A stretch of DNA of 64,000 nucleotides, from NCBI GenBank assembly GCA_022695795.1, contig MU404118.1, forward strand, positions 186,001-250,000, written 5' to 3'. Position 1 is the first letter of the stretch. Each line of letters begins with the position of its first letter. The position numbers and the translations under genes were made by a program. This document shows, one piece after another, positions 50,212-63,607 of the stretch. Below the pieces are notes generated by a model. It ran no database searches. It saw nothing but the letters and a program-made list of their open reading frames with translations, and was not told where the DNA came from. This DNA comes from Biscogniauxia marginata (lineage: Eukaryota > Ascomycota > Sordariomycetes > Xylariales > Xylariaceae).

Positions 50212-50827
50212 GAGTCCTATGCTAAACCGTACAGAGAGAAGGCTATGTTTGTGTTTGAGTGGTGTGGATCTGTGAGATAAGCGCCGCGATCTATGATTAT
50301 ACAGTGGTCTGGTAGTCTGTTTGTCTAAAGGCGTTCAGCATCGAGGTTGGCATGTGTTCGGATAGGTCAGGGTTCTCGGCTGCATAGCGATAGTTGGAGC
50401 ATTGACACTGTTTATCTTCTCTTTGCACTGCTTCCTAACTACCTAACCTACCTTGTTCTTGAACGATGTGATTCCGAGACTTAGGTCCACATTATCTACC
50501 ACGTGTAGTTAAACGGGATGCCAACGTATGTAAATATATGCATCTAAAGGACTCGAAGTGGAACTTTCTCTCACAGTCTCACGTGATTTGATTAGGTAAT
50601 GCTTTGAGGTCCCAATTCCCCACATGAAAGTGCGATCCACACGACTCGATCCGCAGAGCTCCGTCCACCATCACCAAACCTCCTACGAACTTGCGAACGA
50701 GTCAATTGCATTTCCATTCGATCCGTCGATTAGCCTCAGCTACTAGGCCGCGGACCCAAAACGGCCACGACAACTGCGCAACGACTTTTTATTTTGTTTT
50801 TAGATCGTGCTACTTCTCCTACCAACC
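50212..50827. other. Intergenic
   Basis: FCP1 3' flank and promoter of the GRIM-19-like gene. A pyrimidine-rich TTTTTATTTTGTTTTTAG lies close before the start. No separate gene. Confidence 0.4.
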
Positions 50828-51861
50828 ATGCCGCAGGATATGCCCCCCACCGAGGGCTACGGCCCGGTCCAGTACAAGGTAAGCAGGTCGACGTTCTACT
50901 TGCAAGGGAGTCTGTAGACGAGGAGGGGATGACTCTTATATTCGAGACTTCCGTTGTTTCTCAAAGGGATAAGGGACAGGAAGAGAGGAATGGACAAATA
51001 GGACCGATCTCGAAATCCGGAAGAAGGAATAGATTGAGACTACGACCGACGCATATACGGCAACGATAAATACGGCTTTGTCACGGGATATAGAGATGAC
51101 GGAACTATATGCCGCCGCTTTCGTTTTGCACTGCAATACCCTTCTCATATCAACTTCTCGAGCAATATGGCCTATCAACGCCATCGCACAATTTCGATAG
51201 ACAAGAGGAATACGATGGCGAGGATGGTTCGGCATTCGAGACTAGGTTCATATGAAGGACTAGCTTGCAGAAAAAACAAAGAGGGTCATGAGAAATATAT
51301 GATCAACAAAGCGATGGCTGACGTATAATCTCCCGGACAGCGCAACCTCCCTGCAAGCGGTTTCCGACCGGCAACGTTGGTCTTCGGCGTGGGTGCTGTC
51401 ATGTTATACGGTTTCTATAAGTTGGGCCAGGGAATTCGCGAGCAGAAGTATGTTTTCGTTGACCGAGATACTCCGCTTCGAGTGCGTAGCTATTGGGAGA
51501 ACTTGGCCCCAGACTAACAATTCCTCGAAACAGCGAGCTCGCACGCGAGAAAATATGGTCTCGTATCCACTTGATCCCTCTACTTCAGGCTGAGGAAGAC
51601 CGTGACCTCGTCCGGAGACATCTGGCCGACCAGGCAAGAGAAAAGGAACTCCTGGGCGAAAACTTCAAGGTTTACAACTCCGATAGGTGCGTTTACTGCG
51701 GTTTTTTTTTTGGTTTTTTTTTTTTGGTCTACGAGCCGGGCTAGAATCCAAGCATTCGGCCGTCTGTACTTGGTCTGCACTGTTTACTGACATAAACCGC
51801 TCGATTGCGTAGGTACGTGAGACCGACATTCGCCATCACGCCGACCAATGTTACAAAATAA
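50828..51861 (+). CDS. NADH:ubiquinone oxidoreductase B16.6 subunit (GRIM-19/NDUFA13-like)
   Basis: Single-pass accessory subunit of mitochondrial complex I. Four exons, 50828-50878, 51341-51447, 51534-51686 and 51813-51861, give 119 aa, typical for fungi. The sequence MPQDMPPTEGYGPVQYK-RNLPASGFRPATLVFGVGAVMLYGFYK-LGQGIREQNELAREKIW contains the conserved LPxxGxRP motif and one hydrophobic helix (ATLVFGVGAVMLYGFYKLG), and a charged coiled region (IPLLQAEEDRDLVRRHLADQAREK) follows. It ends RYVRPTFAITPTNVTK. Introns are GT-AG; intron 1 is unusually long (462 nt) and intron 3 carries interrupted poly-T runs (51702-51727). With the acyl carrier protein at the left edge this is the second complex I gene of the window. 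Confidence 0.93.
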
Positions 51862-54560
51862 GCACGACAATCACAGTAGGTCTAGTAGGGAGGGAAACGA
51901 AAAGAGCTTCCTGGTCGTACATTGAGTAGTGCATGACGCATGGGAAGTCAGGGAATTCGGGACTGGATGGGGTGTGGAGAATTATTGTACATATTATATA
52001 CCAGCCAACAAACCCGAGGACGAAAGAAAGCGATTCAAGAATCGATTTCTTTCTACCTGGGCCCGAATATCGTACGCTTATTTAACAGGTGCCGTTTTGT
52101 AAGAATCACCCTAGAGCCGAGAGGGGGTTTGTTCGGTGTTGGTGATTAAGCAGTCAAATGGGACCCCTGGCTCACTTAGTTCGTGAGGACTAGGGATGTG
52201 GTATCTATGGGAGAGTTGAGTTAGGTTGAATACTGCGAATGGCTATAAAAGTTGATTGATAAGCTAAGAAGACTTGCGCAAATTCCTGCATCTTGCTATA
52301 TATTATCAATTCAATGTTGAGCCCATGAGACAGAATCAGGGGTAAGCATGTGGTAGGTATACTTGATTCCACGACTCAGGCTCGTGGGAGGGTGAACTAT
52401 CGGCGAACTTTCCTGGTGATTTAGCGAATAGTGTGCTTCGTTGTTAATTACCGTACCTACCTAGGTAGTATCTCTTGACGAGGGGCCCGAGGAAAGCTGA
52501 ATGAAGAGAATCTTAGCTAGCCATATAAGAGCATGTCTAGCGTAGAGGTGGAAATTGTAGTTCCTAGATATGTAGAGGAACGACCTCACTCGTACAAGTT
52601 ATCAACTAAGACTACCTACTCAGAATAAATTTCATTTTATGGCCTCAATCTTCCGGCTCGCACCTACACTGAGGTAGGTATTAGTGTGCATGTCAAACTA
52701 GTTCAACATCATCAATTGTACTGAATGGAGCGGATGAGCTAGCCGCTGATAGTTTCTGGATATGCCTCAGCCAAACTTACAACATGATACACTTATCGTA
52801 CTCTCTCATGACTCGCGACAACTCAGTAGTTATGATGTTATCGGCATTTTCTACTTTCGTCATATTACTCAAGAGGTAATATCAACAACTTCCTGAACGA
52901 AAATGGCATTGTCGACACATCCAAAACACCTGTTATCACAGGAAGTCGGAACAATCAAGTTAAGAGATGTTATGGTGGAGTCTAGATAACACCGGCTCGA
53001 TATGCCCTCTTACTTTTAGTTCTACGTCTATCATCATTTGTTGGACAAGGGAAACATCTCATACATGTCAGCGAAGCGAATAGTCATATCCAAGCTCCTA
53101 CTTGGATGCATACCATCCGAACTCTCCCTAGAGATAGCACAGTGTGCAATGATAGCAGGGTAACTTGCCCAACCCCGCTGCTTTCTACCAAGAATATATC
53201 CCACGAAGGCATGTTCTTCTTTGAAGATAGATATATTTTGTACTAGCTGACGGTGACGGGAAGCATTTACGTAAGAGCTAGAAGTCAAGTAGCCAAGCCA
53301 TTTAACTAGGCCCAGACAGCAGCTGTTAAATTTGAAGCTCTCGTGCAGATGCTGGCCGATCCAATTGGTTGTACATTTGACAAGTCTCCTGTCACCGTTT
53401 CCACTGTCAGCACTGATATTTCATCTACACGTGGGGCGGGTATCAACCGAAACGCAAATGACGAGTTCTCAGGCACTTTTCCTGGGCTCTGCTGGATCAA
53501 TTTTTAATATACACGAAGGTGATTTCGGATCCGAAATGTCAATGACAGGGCCCTCGGGTATTGCGCAATCCGAGGATATGGTTCCTTACCCGGCCTTTGA
53601 GCCCATATATAGGAATGTCGCCGATACACCAAATCGAGGAACTTATCGCTTTCCCCTTCAGCACCAATGCCGCCATAAGACAAATTCTTAACTAAGCGAA
53701 CAATCTTAGTTTATGGCAGCAAGGTACAGTACCGGATGACTCGCTCAGATTATGCGACTTGGCTGATGAGAGTTATTGACAACCTATGACAGCGCCACAC
53801 AGCCATTTGTACAAATGCGCTGGATTTCTTGATAACTAGGTACCTAAGCTGATTTAACTATGAAGCTGCTCGTTAGGGCACGCCATCTACACCCGGGCTT
53901 ATTAGATCCCACCCGTCAGGCATCACACTTAAGGGGCGTTACTATACCGGGCTGTATATCATTCGCCGGCCGTGAACTTGAATACATACTATCCTACTTA
54001 ACCTGGTACGCCTCGATCCCATCCCTGCAAAGCCGCGGTGCTCGATAAATACCATTAAGGCCGTGAACTTGAATATACCCAATCCTTAAGGAGTCTTAGG
54101 TTTAGAGTGTACCTAGTAATGTAATGTTTGGCTGGAAAAAACAAAAAGAAAAGCTAGATAACGAGGATAAAACTAGTAGCTAGTCATGTCCTTGGCCTTA
54201 ACCATTTTTTCGCCCAGTGCCAATTCAAATACATCCACTCCCGACGTCGTCCCTTAATTCTAAGTCTCTATAGCCTTGATCTTTGATTTAATGACCTTAT
54301 CCTTAAGACGACTATCATCGGATCGCATCGACGCATATAAACTAGGGGGTTTGGTCGAGCGTTCTCGCTAGACACAAAATTATCTTTATCCTTGAGATAT
54401 TACAATGCTATAAATCGGCATTTCTTTATACGTGCCCGATTTCTAATCTGATATTTTCATATACTACTATTGCTAAGTAAACTAAAGCTGATATTATATG
54501 GAATTTTCTTTCTGTCGAGATAGCTTGCACCATGATCAAAGCTGAGAGTCTAAGGCTAGT
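51862..54560. other. Long intergenic region (2.7 kb)
   Basis: Mostly AT-leaning unique DNA. Motif CTACCTAGGTAG at 52458-52470. A short coding-like fragment is listed at 53309-53506. Nothing else is supported; the right end is the 3' flank of the carboxypeptidase gene. Confidence 0.3.
53309..53506 (+). other. Coding-like fragment, about 65 codons, no start, unknown
   Basis: One frame reads AQTAAVKFEALVQMLADPIGC and continues TFDKSPVTVSTVSTDIS to FPGLCWINF before TAA. It has protein-like composition but lacks a start codon and clear splice sites, and I recognise no family. It may be an exon of a decayed gene or chance. Confidence 0.2.
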
Positions 54561-56814
54561 TCATAACTCATTTAGGACCTGCTGCTGCCGTTCGTAGCCA
54601 GGCAAAAGAATATCAACCTCGCCTGCGGGCGTCTCTTCGTCGTCAACAACAAACCAATCCTTGACTTCTGCTGTTCCTGAAACTACTTTCTCCCACACCT
54701 CAGGCACACAGGTTTCTGGTGCAAGGATATAGCACCTTGGAGTGGGTATCTTAGGGGGATTCTGTCTAACACCCCAGGTGTCTCCGGGTCCCACGGTCAC
54801 GAACTCATCAGTGACGTGGATCAATCCTGAGGGTATATCACGATTAAAGATGGCTCGCATGAAGATCTCATACGCGGCAACCGGCTGGTAGGAAGGCACC
54901 TCGTGACCTGCCTGGAACACGCGCGAGAAGCTGAAGTTACCCAGCTGACGGGTCATGCCGCTGAAACCGTCAGGCGTGATCAGCGGCGCGTAGCCCGCGG
55001 CAGAGAACTCGGCAGCGCGGGTGTACGGCACGGCGAGACTGGCCTTCTCGCCGCCCACCCAGTTGCACGCGTAGTCGCGATCGCCGTACATCATATGCAC
55101 CTTGACGCCGCTGTCGAGCAAATATGCGATGGCGTCAAGAAATCCCCCGTGGATTATATCATGTGTGCGATCGAACAATCTGGATACGGCCAGCGAGACC
55201 TTCGAGTGATTTACAGGCACGCCGAGGGCCGAGAGGACAGACTCCTGCATCAAGTATCCTGATAGCAGAGGCGCGGGAAACGGGTCGTACTTGGGGTGAG
55301 CAATGTCGAACCAACCGCGATCTAGATCCTGGTAGGCCTGCCAGTCACTCATAGCACAGGATTCGGAGGCATTATTACAGGATCCAGTCATAGTCTTGAG
55401 GAGGCTTGCGACGACGGGATCTTGGTCTTTCATGGAATCTTGGCACGCCTGGACCTTTTCTTTACATCCTCCGGGGCGTGTCCAGTTGTACATCAACTCT
55501 TCGTAGAATGACCGATTGAATACCTGTATGCCGTATGTCTTTGCGCGGAATATAGGAGTCAGCAAGAGGCAAACGACACGATGTTATGCAGATATATGTA
55601 CCTACGTTATTGTATGGAAATGTGATAAAACTCTCTTGTTGGATGACCAAGTCAACCAGCCCGTTGACTATGCCAAGAGTGTCCAGATGAATATACTTGG
55701 CGTTTCTCTCGGTCAGGCTTCTATTTGCAATCTTATCGTTCTGTTGCTGGAAGAACCGCACAAACCCAGGGCCGTAATGGCCGCCATAGCTCTCTGCCCA
55801 TACACTGATGCGATCATCTGCCGGCTTGTAGTGCGGAAACTCGAAGAACCATGTCTGGGCGAAGTGCCAGAGCGCGTGTGCTGCAAACAACGTCGTATTT
55901 GCCGTCTTAGATAAGTCTTGGCTACCAAACGTCCCAATGTAATTGGTGAGATTGGTTGTAGGTATACCATCTGTAAAGTTGGTAGGTATCGGTTCGGGCA
56001 TGTCGTCTCCCTTATCTACCCGCACAGTGCAGTTCGTGGGAATGTCATACGAAAATCCGACCTGAGTAGGCTGATCTAGATATAACATGTTGACTTCGTT
56101 GTTCCAACTCCAGGGGTTAAGGTATGTTGTCTTGGAGTCTGGCCCTACAAAACAAGGGCCATTCTCTTCGAGGAGGCCGATCACTGCGGCAGCTAGGTTT
56201 AGTAGTTGCTTCTAGAGAGTGACATGACATTACCAAAAAGTTTTTTTTGAAAGGCATTTCCCGGGATTAAAGATATTTGGCTAGGATATTTTATGAATTC
56301 GAGAAGACATTCGTATATATACTATCATACTAAGATGATACTAGAAACTGCTTACTTGAAGAACCACCAGGGCCTCCATTGAGCCATATCGCCAATGGGG
56401 CGTTAGCTGCGTTCTTTCGCGCCTCGAAGAACCAGAAAAAGCTAAACGAATAGGACGAGGGTGACATATTTCAGCACATGTAAGCTTTAATTAGGCGGCA
56501 GAATCTTTCTCACGTGTTGATAGGATAGTTCTGAGATTCACCGCCGGGACCGTCGTCTAGAAAGCCGGGCGGGAGATGCACATAGCCCGAGTACGATCTC
56601 ACACCTGGTGTGGTCTCACAAATTCCTGGCTAGAAGGTTTCACTATTAGGATGGTACTTTTCGTAAATAGACGTAGATGGTACTTGCTCACTTCTTTATA
56701 TGATATAGTTACATTCTCGTGGAACTTAGATTTGAGCAACGTGACACCTTCAGGTGTAGGGGGGAATTGCGCGCAAGTGAGACCAAGAAGACTAGTTAAA
56801 ACAAGAACGAACAT
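54561..56814 (-). CDS. Secreted serine carboxypeptidase (peptidase family S10)
   Basis: Removes C-terminal residues from peptides in the secretory pathway, vacuole or outside the cell. Five exons, 56814-56692, 56629-56514, 56441-56356, 56183-55606 and 55538-54561, give 626 aa. The signal peptide is [16 protein letters not shown]. Conserved [36 protein letters not shown] and [19 protein letters not shown] lead to the catalytic Ser240 in [11 protein letters not shown]; Asp456 ([10 protein letters not shown]) and His513 ([12 protein letters not shown]) complete the triad. Many N-x-S/T sites suggest glycosylation. All introns are GT-AG and the acceptor CTAG at 56630 is the one that restores PGICETTPG. 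The first usable ATG is 56814. The sequence is closest to the fungal CpdS-type extracellular members in overall layout (inference). Confidence 0.93.
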
Positions 56815-58731
56815 GGCGAATAATAGAGCAATACTCAATTGTATGGCTTATTTGCTTGCCCAATGATGTCTTAGATGGCTACGATGAGACCTCTTGAATG
56901 TCTTAGTTACATTGAATGAATGACCGTGAGATATATAAGAGGTAGGGTTGACTCCTAAGTAGATAAGCACCACCGATGAGAGATATGAGATGTTACCTAC
57001 CCCGCTTATTGTTCTAAAATGCTACATAGAATTAGAATTTGATTCATGTTTTTGATAAGGTCTGTTTAAATAGACGTCAGTGCGGCCATAGGATCTATAC
57101 CTAGGTAGTATATGATGTCGGAGAACTGATATCTGACTCGCTGGTTATATCCCCTAATCGAATTCTTACATTTTCTCTAAACCCTTCCTCCATACGACTA
57201 TCATGTCTCCACATGTCTATAGTCTACCTATAAGGTAGGTTAGAAATTAACTACGTATAGTGCCAACCATATCCATCACCATTAACCCCCAAGATCTATT
57301 AGTCTGCTGCTTTCCTAATCATCGACTTCGGTCAAATCGCAAAACTTACTCTAGAGGGCTGTAAGAAACGCAGCACATCTTCTACGTTACCATCATTATT
57401 ATAACCCTCATTAACGTGCTCATGCGCAATTTCTCCGTGGTCTTGTCGCTTAAAAATGACATGACATTGTGCAATGTACATATACTGTAGCTTTGCCCCT
57501 TAAAAGCGTGCAGTATTCTCTTGAGCAAGAGACCGCATGTAGAGGATGCAAGAATGACGGTGCGATAGTGTACAAATGCTCTGTTAGGTATCTTTTCATG
57601 GGCTGACCACAATCCAGCTCCGCAAGCGTGCGCTCAATTTTGGAACTATTAAGACGCCAGCCAGCCGTGATACTGATTCAATTAACATGTGATTTATGCA
57701 TATCAGTGCCAACCAAGGCTCGTTATTTTTAAATTGAATCCCTTAAAGAAACTAAGGTATGAAGGCTGAGCACTTACATAGTCTCAACACGAATTTCTCA
57801 ATCACCGTCCTTATAGGTAGCTAGCTAGCTGTTGTAGTTCTCAATGGGTTCTAACAACTAGAAAGTTATAACCAGTATAAAATGTATGTTACATCAAATC
57901 TAGAAGTACCAACACAATAACTTTGGCGAAGTCCAGAGTGCTACGCAATAATATAGTTTTTTTCTAGAATTAAGATATATATATTCATAATCTCTAAACT
58001 CTAGGTGGAAATTTTGGTATAGAACCTTTTTTATCCTGTGTAATGATTTCTTTTGCGTAGGCGTTGGTCCATTGGTCGATATTTTTATGTGATTCATCAC
58101 CGGAAGATGAATTAACTCTTACCCTTCGGTAGGGCGACGACCATGATTTGTAGGAGTCCTAGTAATGGCACGTGCTGTCTCCAACCTCGATTGTGTTCTT
58201 AACGGTTTCCATAAACTTATATATGTGAGATTTACTGCCCCTGAGATCAGGTTTCTTACAAGGGAAAAGATACGAAATCTAGGCGGTGACACTACCATAT
58301 GCCTCACGGGAGAACCAGACAGTTGTACAGTGATTGTTTGATGGCTTAAGAAACCTACGGTAGGTGAGCTTGATCGTACATAATCGCCTGGATACGTTCT
58401 TCCCCTAACCTCTGCTATCGGAGTTGGCTAATAAAGCGGACCGTAGCGAGTTCACTTACCGGACGGTAGTAACCTTGTTAGGTAACCTTACCTCCTGAGA
58501 ACAATTCTAAACAGAGTTTTTTATGCATTCAGGGGTTAGTTAGTATACACAAACACTACAATGAACCTCAAAACCCTCGATATTCTCTCTACGTGAAAAG
58601 TCCCATAAATACCTAAATCCAATCTAACACCAGACTCCATAGCCTTGGGTGCCGAACGGATAAGCCATTACATGAACCCTGTTTTCTACACACATTGCTC
58701 ATGATCATCATTAACATCGTCAAACTTATCC
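56815..58731. other. Intergenic
   Basis: It holds the carboxypeptidase promoter and the condensin gene 3' flank. TACCTAGGTAG (57103) and CTACCTATAAGGTAGG (57223) motifs are present. No gene is supported. Confidence 0.35.
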
Positions 58732-61700
58732 TTATGCAGCAGCATGCACAACCTTGAATCCCTCGCCCACGGTTTTTGTGATGTCCTCATTCTTATGCTG
58801 GAGCAGGCCCAACGCGAAGGCGACATCGTTCCACTGGCGCTCCGTCTCGCAACGGGGCAGGCGGGCGGCCAGCTTGTCGGCGAGTTGTCTGGCGTGCTTG
58901 TCCTATAACGACATCATCATTAACACAGATCATACGTAATAAATGGCAGATGTTAATTACCTTTTCGACAAAGCCGAGGAGGAACCGTATAATTCTCCTG
59001 AACGGTTCTTCTTCCAGCTGGCCGGCAGACAACAAACTAAACATGTCGACAAAGTGGTTGTATACAGCATTGTCTTTGGTGCTCAGCTCGGTGAAGAACA
59101 TCCTCGCTAGGTCGGCAATGCGCTTATCTTCGTCCTCCAAACATTTAGCCATTTCACCCAGTTGACCCTTGACCTTGATCTGACCGGCAAGAATAAGGAA
59201 CGTTAAAGTCATCAGACACGTTCGCTTCACAGAAAGATCACTATCCGCGAGACGACGGTACAGGAAATCCGTGTTTTCGTCAATAAGATGGTTGAAACAG
59301 ACAGCCATGTCACCGAGAGCAATGACGACGTTAGAACGAACGGTGGGGTTGGGCGACCGTTCCATGATGGTTATGAGAAGTGGTAGATGTGCCTCGCAAT
59401 ATTCACTGCTCACGCACATCAGCTTGGCGAGACACAGAGTAGCCGCAGCCTGCAGCCCCTTGTCCCTGTAGATGTCACTTCGTGAGCAAATCTCAGCCAC
59501 CATAGGCCCGAAGTTAGACAACAACGATTGGGGACCAAATAATAACTCTCGCTCACGAATGTGAGCCATAGCCTCTGTAAAATCGTCCTCTGTGGTACCA
59601 CCAATCAAGTCGAGCTCGTCGCCTTCGTCGGGAGTTGGGGTAGGTGCCTTGTTCTTTCGACCCAGTGAGGTTCGCGGCTCGGCGGGTTTCGCGGCAGATT
59701 CCTTTTCCTTCTCCTGTTTCCGACGCTTGAAGTCAAGCTCGCATAGCTCAAGGTGGACGATCTGCTTGATGGCTACGTGGCCCACAATGAAGAGGAGTTG
59801 CGAGAGGGCGATGGCTGCCTTTTGCTTGGGCTCAACAGGTGGTTCGGGCGATGACTGATTGATAGTCTGCGTGGGTGCATCGAGAGCCATGGTGTTAAGA
59901 TTTTGCGTCATGCCATGCCCAACCGCGGCAGTCATTGTTGGGTCCTGGTCTCGAGACACCGGTCGAGATGCAAAGGGAGATTTCTGTGCAGCGAATACAG
60001 CCTTAGTTCTGCGTCTGATGATTCCAGAGCAAAGTATATCAGGATGTTTCGCTAGAGCATAGATTGCACTAATAGCCTGCTCTGCCACGCCGTACCATTC
60101 CTTGCTTTCCGTAGGTACTTCGGTGATTGCTGCCAGTCTAGCCAAGACGGCGTGTTCATTCGGAAGACGACTGAACTTGACTGGCGAGTCCTTAGCTTGC
60201 CGTCCAGTCGGGTTGAGTCTCCGTAATGCAATACAAGTAAACTTGGCGAGCTGGAGGTCTGCTCTGCCGTGACCGCCAAGGCCTGTCCGCAACATAGTCT
60301 CCATCTCACCTACGACGATCTCGGGCGCGGCCGTAGCAAGCATACCGAGCACGATGATAGCACCTCTCCGCTGGGATCGCGAAATCTCTCGCTTGTGGAA
60401 ACCATAGACCTCCCATAATTTGGTGATGACGCGATCAGAAATCATCCCACCTTTCATCATGGTTGCGAGCAGTTGCTCCAGACTTGTCAGTTCTGCTGGG
60501 GTCGTGCCAGACGTGAGACTGATCATGTTTCTCGCAATGTATACAGCGGCATCACCTGGACTGAAGCTATCAGGTGCCTCGAAGAACAGCCGTTTGTAAC
60601 AGTCGATTAAATGTGACTGTACGCCTTTGCCTTCATCGCTATTACCCTTTGTCCAAATCAATCGCATCATTCGTCGGATGCCAACCATGTTGTCCTCGAT
60701 GTTGTAAGCATTACCAATCTCTAGATAGTCCATTGCTTCAATGACTTCGGATTTGTTCTTGGAGCCGAGAAGCTGGACGACAGTACGCGTCGCGTCATGC
60801 AGGACTTCAATAAATTTGAGGGCGTCGCTGTAGTATCGTTTCGTAAGGGTCAGCTTTTCAATAGCTTCTGATGTGGCTGCATCCTCTTGAGCCTTTCTGA
60901 CGGCGGCAACCTTCTCCTCTTCGGTCATTTCCTTAGGCTTCTGCGGAGATTCGATCTGGGTAGGCTCGTCGATGAGGGCACCATCAGCTGTGGTGTCACC
61001 CTTATCTTCCCCTAAGCCAGGTTCACCGGCTGGAGGCTTAAGAGCATCGAGCTCGGCATCGACTTTATCGAGCCGTTCCTGCCAGTCCTTTCGAGAAAGC
61101 TGAGCACCATGCAGAACGGTAAAGGGATGGGTCTTGATCAGAGTACCGAGCAGTTTGACTGCATTCCTTCGAACATGACTGCTCTTGTCTTCGAGACTTC
61201 GGCAAGCCAGCTCAGCAGCCTTCTGTCGTCGTTTGGGAAATTTCTGCTCCAGGTCGCATAGCTTGGTATAAACTTGGATAGCTCGGCATCGACAGTAAGG
61301 GTTGATGTCAAGAAAGCGCTCCTCGAGCACGTCGAAAAAAGCATTTAGTTGTGACTTGTAGTTCTCGCCCCGTTCTTCCTGGTTGCTCAAGTGCGCAATC
61401 ATATTACCGCACACTTCAATGAGCGAGCATCTCAGAGTGTACGACTACATTGGGGCATTAGCCTACGTTCAGATGCGCCCTATGCATGCCGGTACCTACC
61501 TCGCTGTCCAATTGCTTTGCCAGCAGAGTCATCTGCTTAATTACCAGCCGCGGGACAAGTTCTGACAGTTTGGCGATGAAAGACGAAACCGACTTGGGTC
61601 CTCTGGTGTCATTTGTATTGAATTCCTTGTTGCCTAGTTCCCTCAGGATCTCTTCGGCCAACTGAGGGTAGTCGTATTGCTCGGCTAGGATATGGAGGAA

Positions 61701-62691
61701 CTCAGCCATGGGCTCAGATAGATGTTCAAAGTACGTCAAATTTTGGACGATGGAAATTTGCGCCGCTACGTTCTCGTCAATTTCGGGGATATGCTATACA
61801 GCCTTTGCTCGACGTACCATAGCCGTGTCCGTGGTGCTTGACGGCAATGCAAAGCACCTTAAACGCATGCATTCTGATGGCCGTGTTCTTGACTCTCTGT
61901 TCGCTCTCGAGAACCATGTAGACGGGCCGCGTGAGCAAGCCGAGAAAGGTATCGCGCTCGCTCGTTGTTAAGAAGATTTTACCTAGCTTCAACTTCAGGA
62001 CCTTAGACATGACATCTAATGCGGACTGCAGCTGGGCGACACTATCCCAGCTAGCATCCTTGTCCCGGCTCGCGGCCTTAGACTTTGCACCCTTGCCCCG
62101 GGCACGCGACACAGGGGCGGTGGAGGACTTCTCGGCAGCCTTAGTCTCGACGCAAGCAATGGTCCACTGTAGTAGATAGCCGTATATCTCGAGGAGGGAT
62201 TTGTGATGGGCTATCATCTCCTGTTCATCTGGGTTCTCTAGGTCGTGGTTGATAGCGTCGGCTTCGGCTGCCAAGCCACTCATGATCAAATCGAAGATCT
62301 TGCTGAGGGCGTGCGTGGGCAGAAACTGTGTATATCTGGATTTTGTAAACAACTTAGAAATTGGTTCTCGCATGCTTGAACTAGAAAATGGTGAAGCTTG
62401 ACGGCTTTGATAGGGGCGAGAACAAGAAGGAGAGGCAAGGGAAGTGGGTGCACACTTGAGTAAGAACTGTAAGGAGTCGAAGTAAGCGCTGCGCATGATA
62501 GCGTCTGGGTTTCCGGCGACGGCATCGACGATGGGGTTGAGGACCGGGTTGATGAGGGCAATGTTGGATAGCGCCTCGGGATCCGATTCGCAATCGACCA
62601 GCGCGCTGTCGGCTTCGGGGGTCGCTATGGCGGCAGGATCGCTCATATAATGCTTGAGCGCATCGTTGATGTCGAAGTTGATCGACTCCAT
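58732..62691 (-). CDS. Condensin complex subunit 1 (Cnd1/Ycs4, CAP-D2 type)
   Basis: HEAT-repeat regulatory subunit of condensin, required for mitotic chromosome compaction. Five exons, 62691-62456, 62335-61818, 61765-61500, 61444-58961 and 58902-58732, give 1224 aa, matching the family. The N-terminus MESINFDINDALKHYMSDP and the segment FLLK-YTQFLPTHALSKIFDLI are the condensin N-terminal domain; the block with QISIVQNLTYFEHLSEPMAEFLHILAEQYDYP, RCSLIEVCGNMIAHL and DVLEERFLDINPYCRCRAIQVY is diagnostic. HEAT repeats run through to the C-terminal Cnd1 domain (NPTVRSNVVIALGDMAVCFNHLID, LSVKRTCLMTLTFLILAGQIKVKG). A charged linker lies at about 460-530 and a Lys/Glu-rich loop near 900. The last exon encodes DKHARQLADKLAARLPRCE. 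It is divergent from CDC7, another cell-cycle gene. Confidence 0.95.
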
Positions 62692-63607
62692 CTTGCGCTG
62701 TCGTGGGTCGCGTCCAGTCAGGAGCCGGTGGTAGTAGGAATCGCAACTATACGGAAATGTACAACGAAGAAGGGGAAAGAAGAAGAAAAATTAGAAGATT
62801 GGTCGGTTAGGTATCAACAAGGTCAGAGTTATGGTCCTGTTGTTTCGCGTCGCCTCGTGTCGTTGTCATACCAAATGAATGTGTGGAGGTGGAAGTGGGA
62901 TGTCTTGAAGTTCTCGTCGGTGACGGGTGATGGGTGACGATCGATAATGGGGATAATAGATTTGGTTTTGTGGGCCCTTAGCAACGGGTTTTGTTTTTGT
63001 TTAGTTCCAATTTTTTCTCTTCCAACGCGCTCGCCCCTCAAATGGATCTGACAAAAATCTAGTGCCGCATTGACGAATTCGAGGTCCCCGCCAATTGAAA
63101 GAAGCAAAAACGCGTCCAAGTTTATCCGATAAAGCTCCGGCACGGCAGGCCCACTATTCCCGCCTGTACCATTAGTAGGTACTAGGTACTTAGGTAGGTA
63201 TGTATCATATAGGTGTATCATATAGGATACTTCTATTGCCTTAGGTACCTACAAGGTAGCCTTAAGTATGTACAGTGAACTACATGCCTAAGGTAATAGT
63301 AGGTATTTCTTGTTTAGCAAATAAACATTTATCTCGATTCAAGGTAGACATTATCGCCATCTTATTACTCGACTACCAGCACAGCATCATAACCCCGGCA
63401 CACTGCTTGACACGTTCCAAGCCGGCTATAACCCTCGCTAGCACGATTGGCACTCAATTGATTCGATCTAGCCTATTCTTTGCTTTTGCTGTTTATTCCG
63501 GCCCGGGGACGTTATTGACTGCCATCCTTCACATGCGAATTCCTCGGTGACAGCAGGCGAGTACCACGGCTGGCTGGACGAGGAGGAAGAGAGAAGACTA
63601 TATACAT
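62692..63607. promoter_or_regulatory. Bidirectional promoter region, condensin subunit 1 / CDC7
   Basis: About 900 bp between divergent starts. It contains TAGGTACTTAGGTAGGT at 63182-63200 and CTTAGGTACCTACAAGG at 63240. A shared promoter for two cell-cycle genes is plausible but not shown. Confidence 0.4.
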
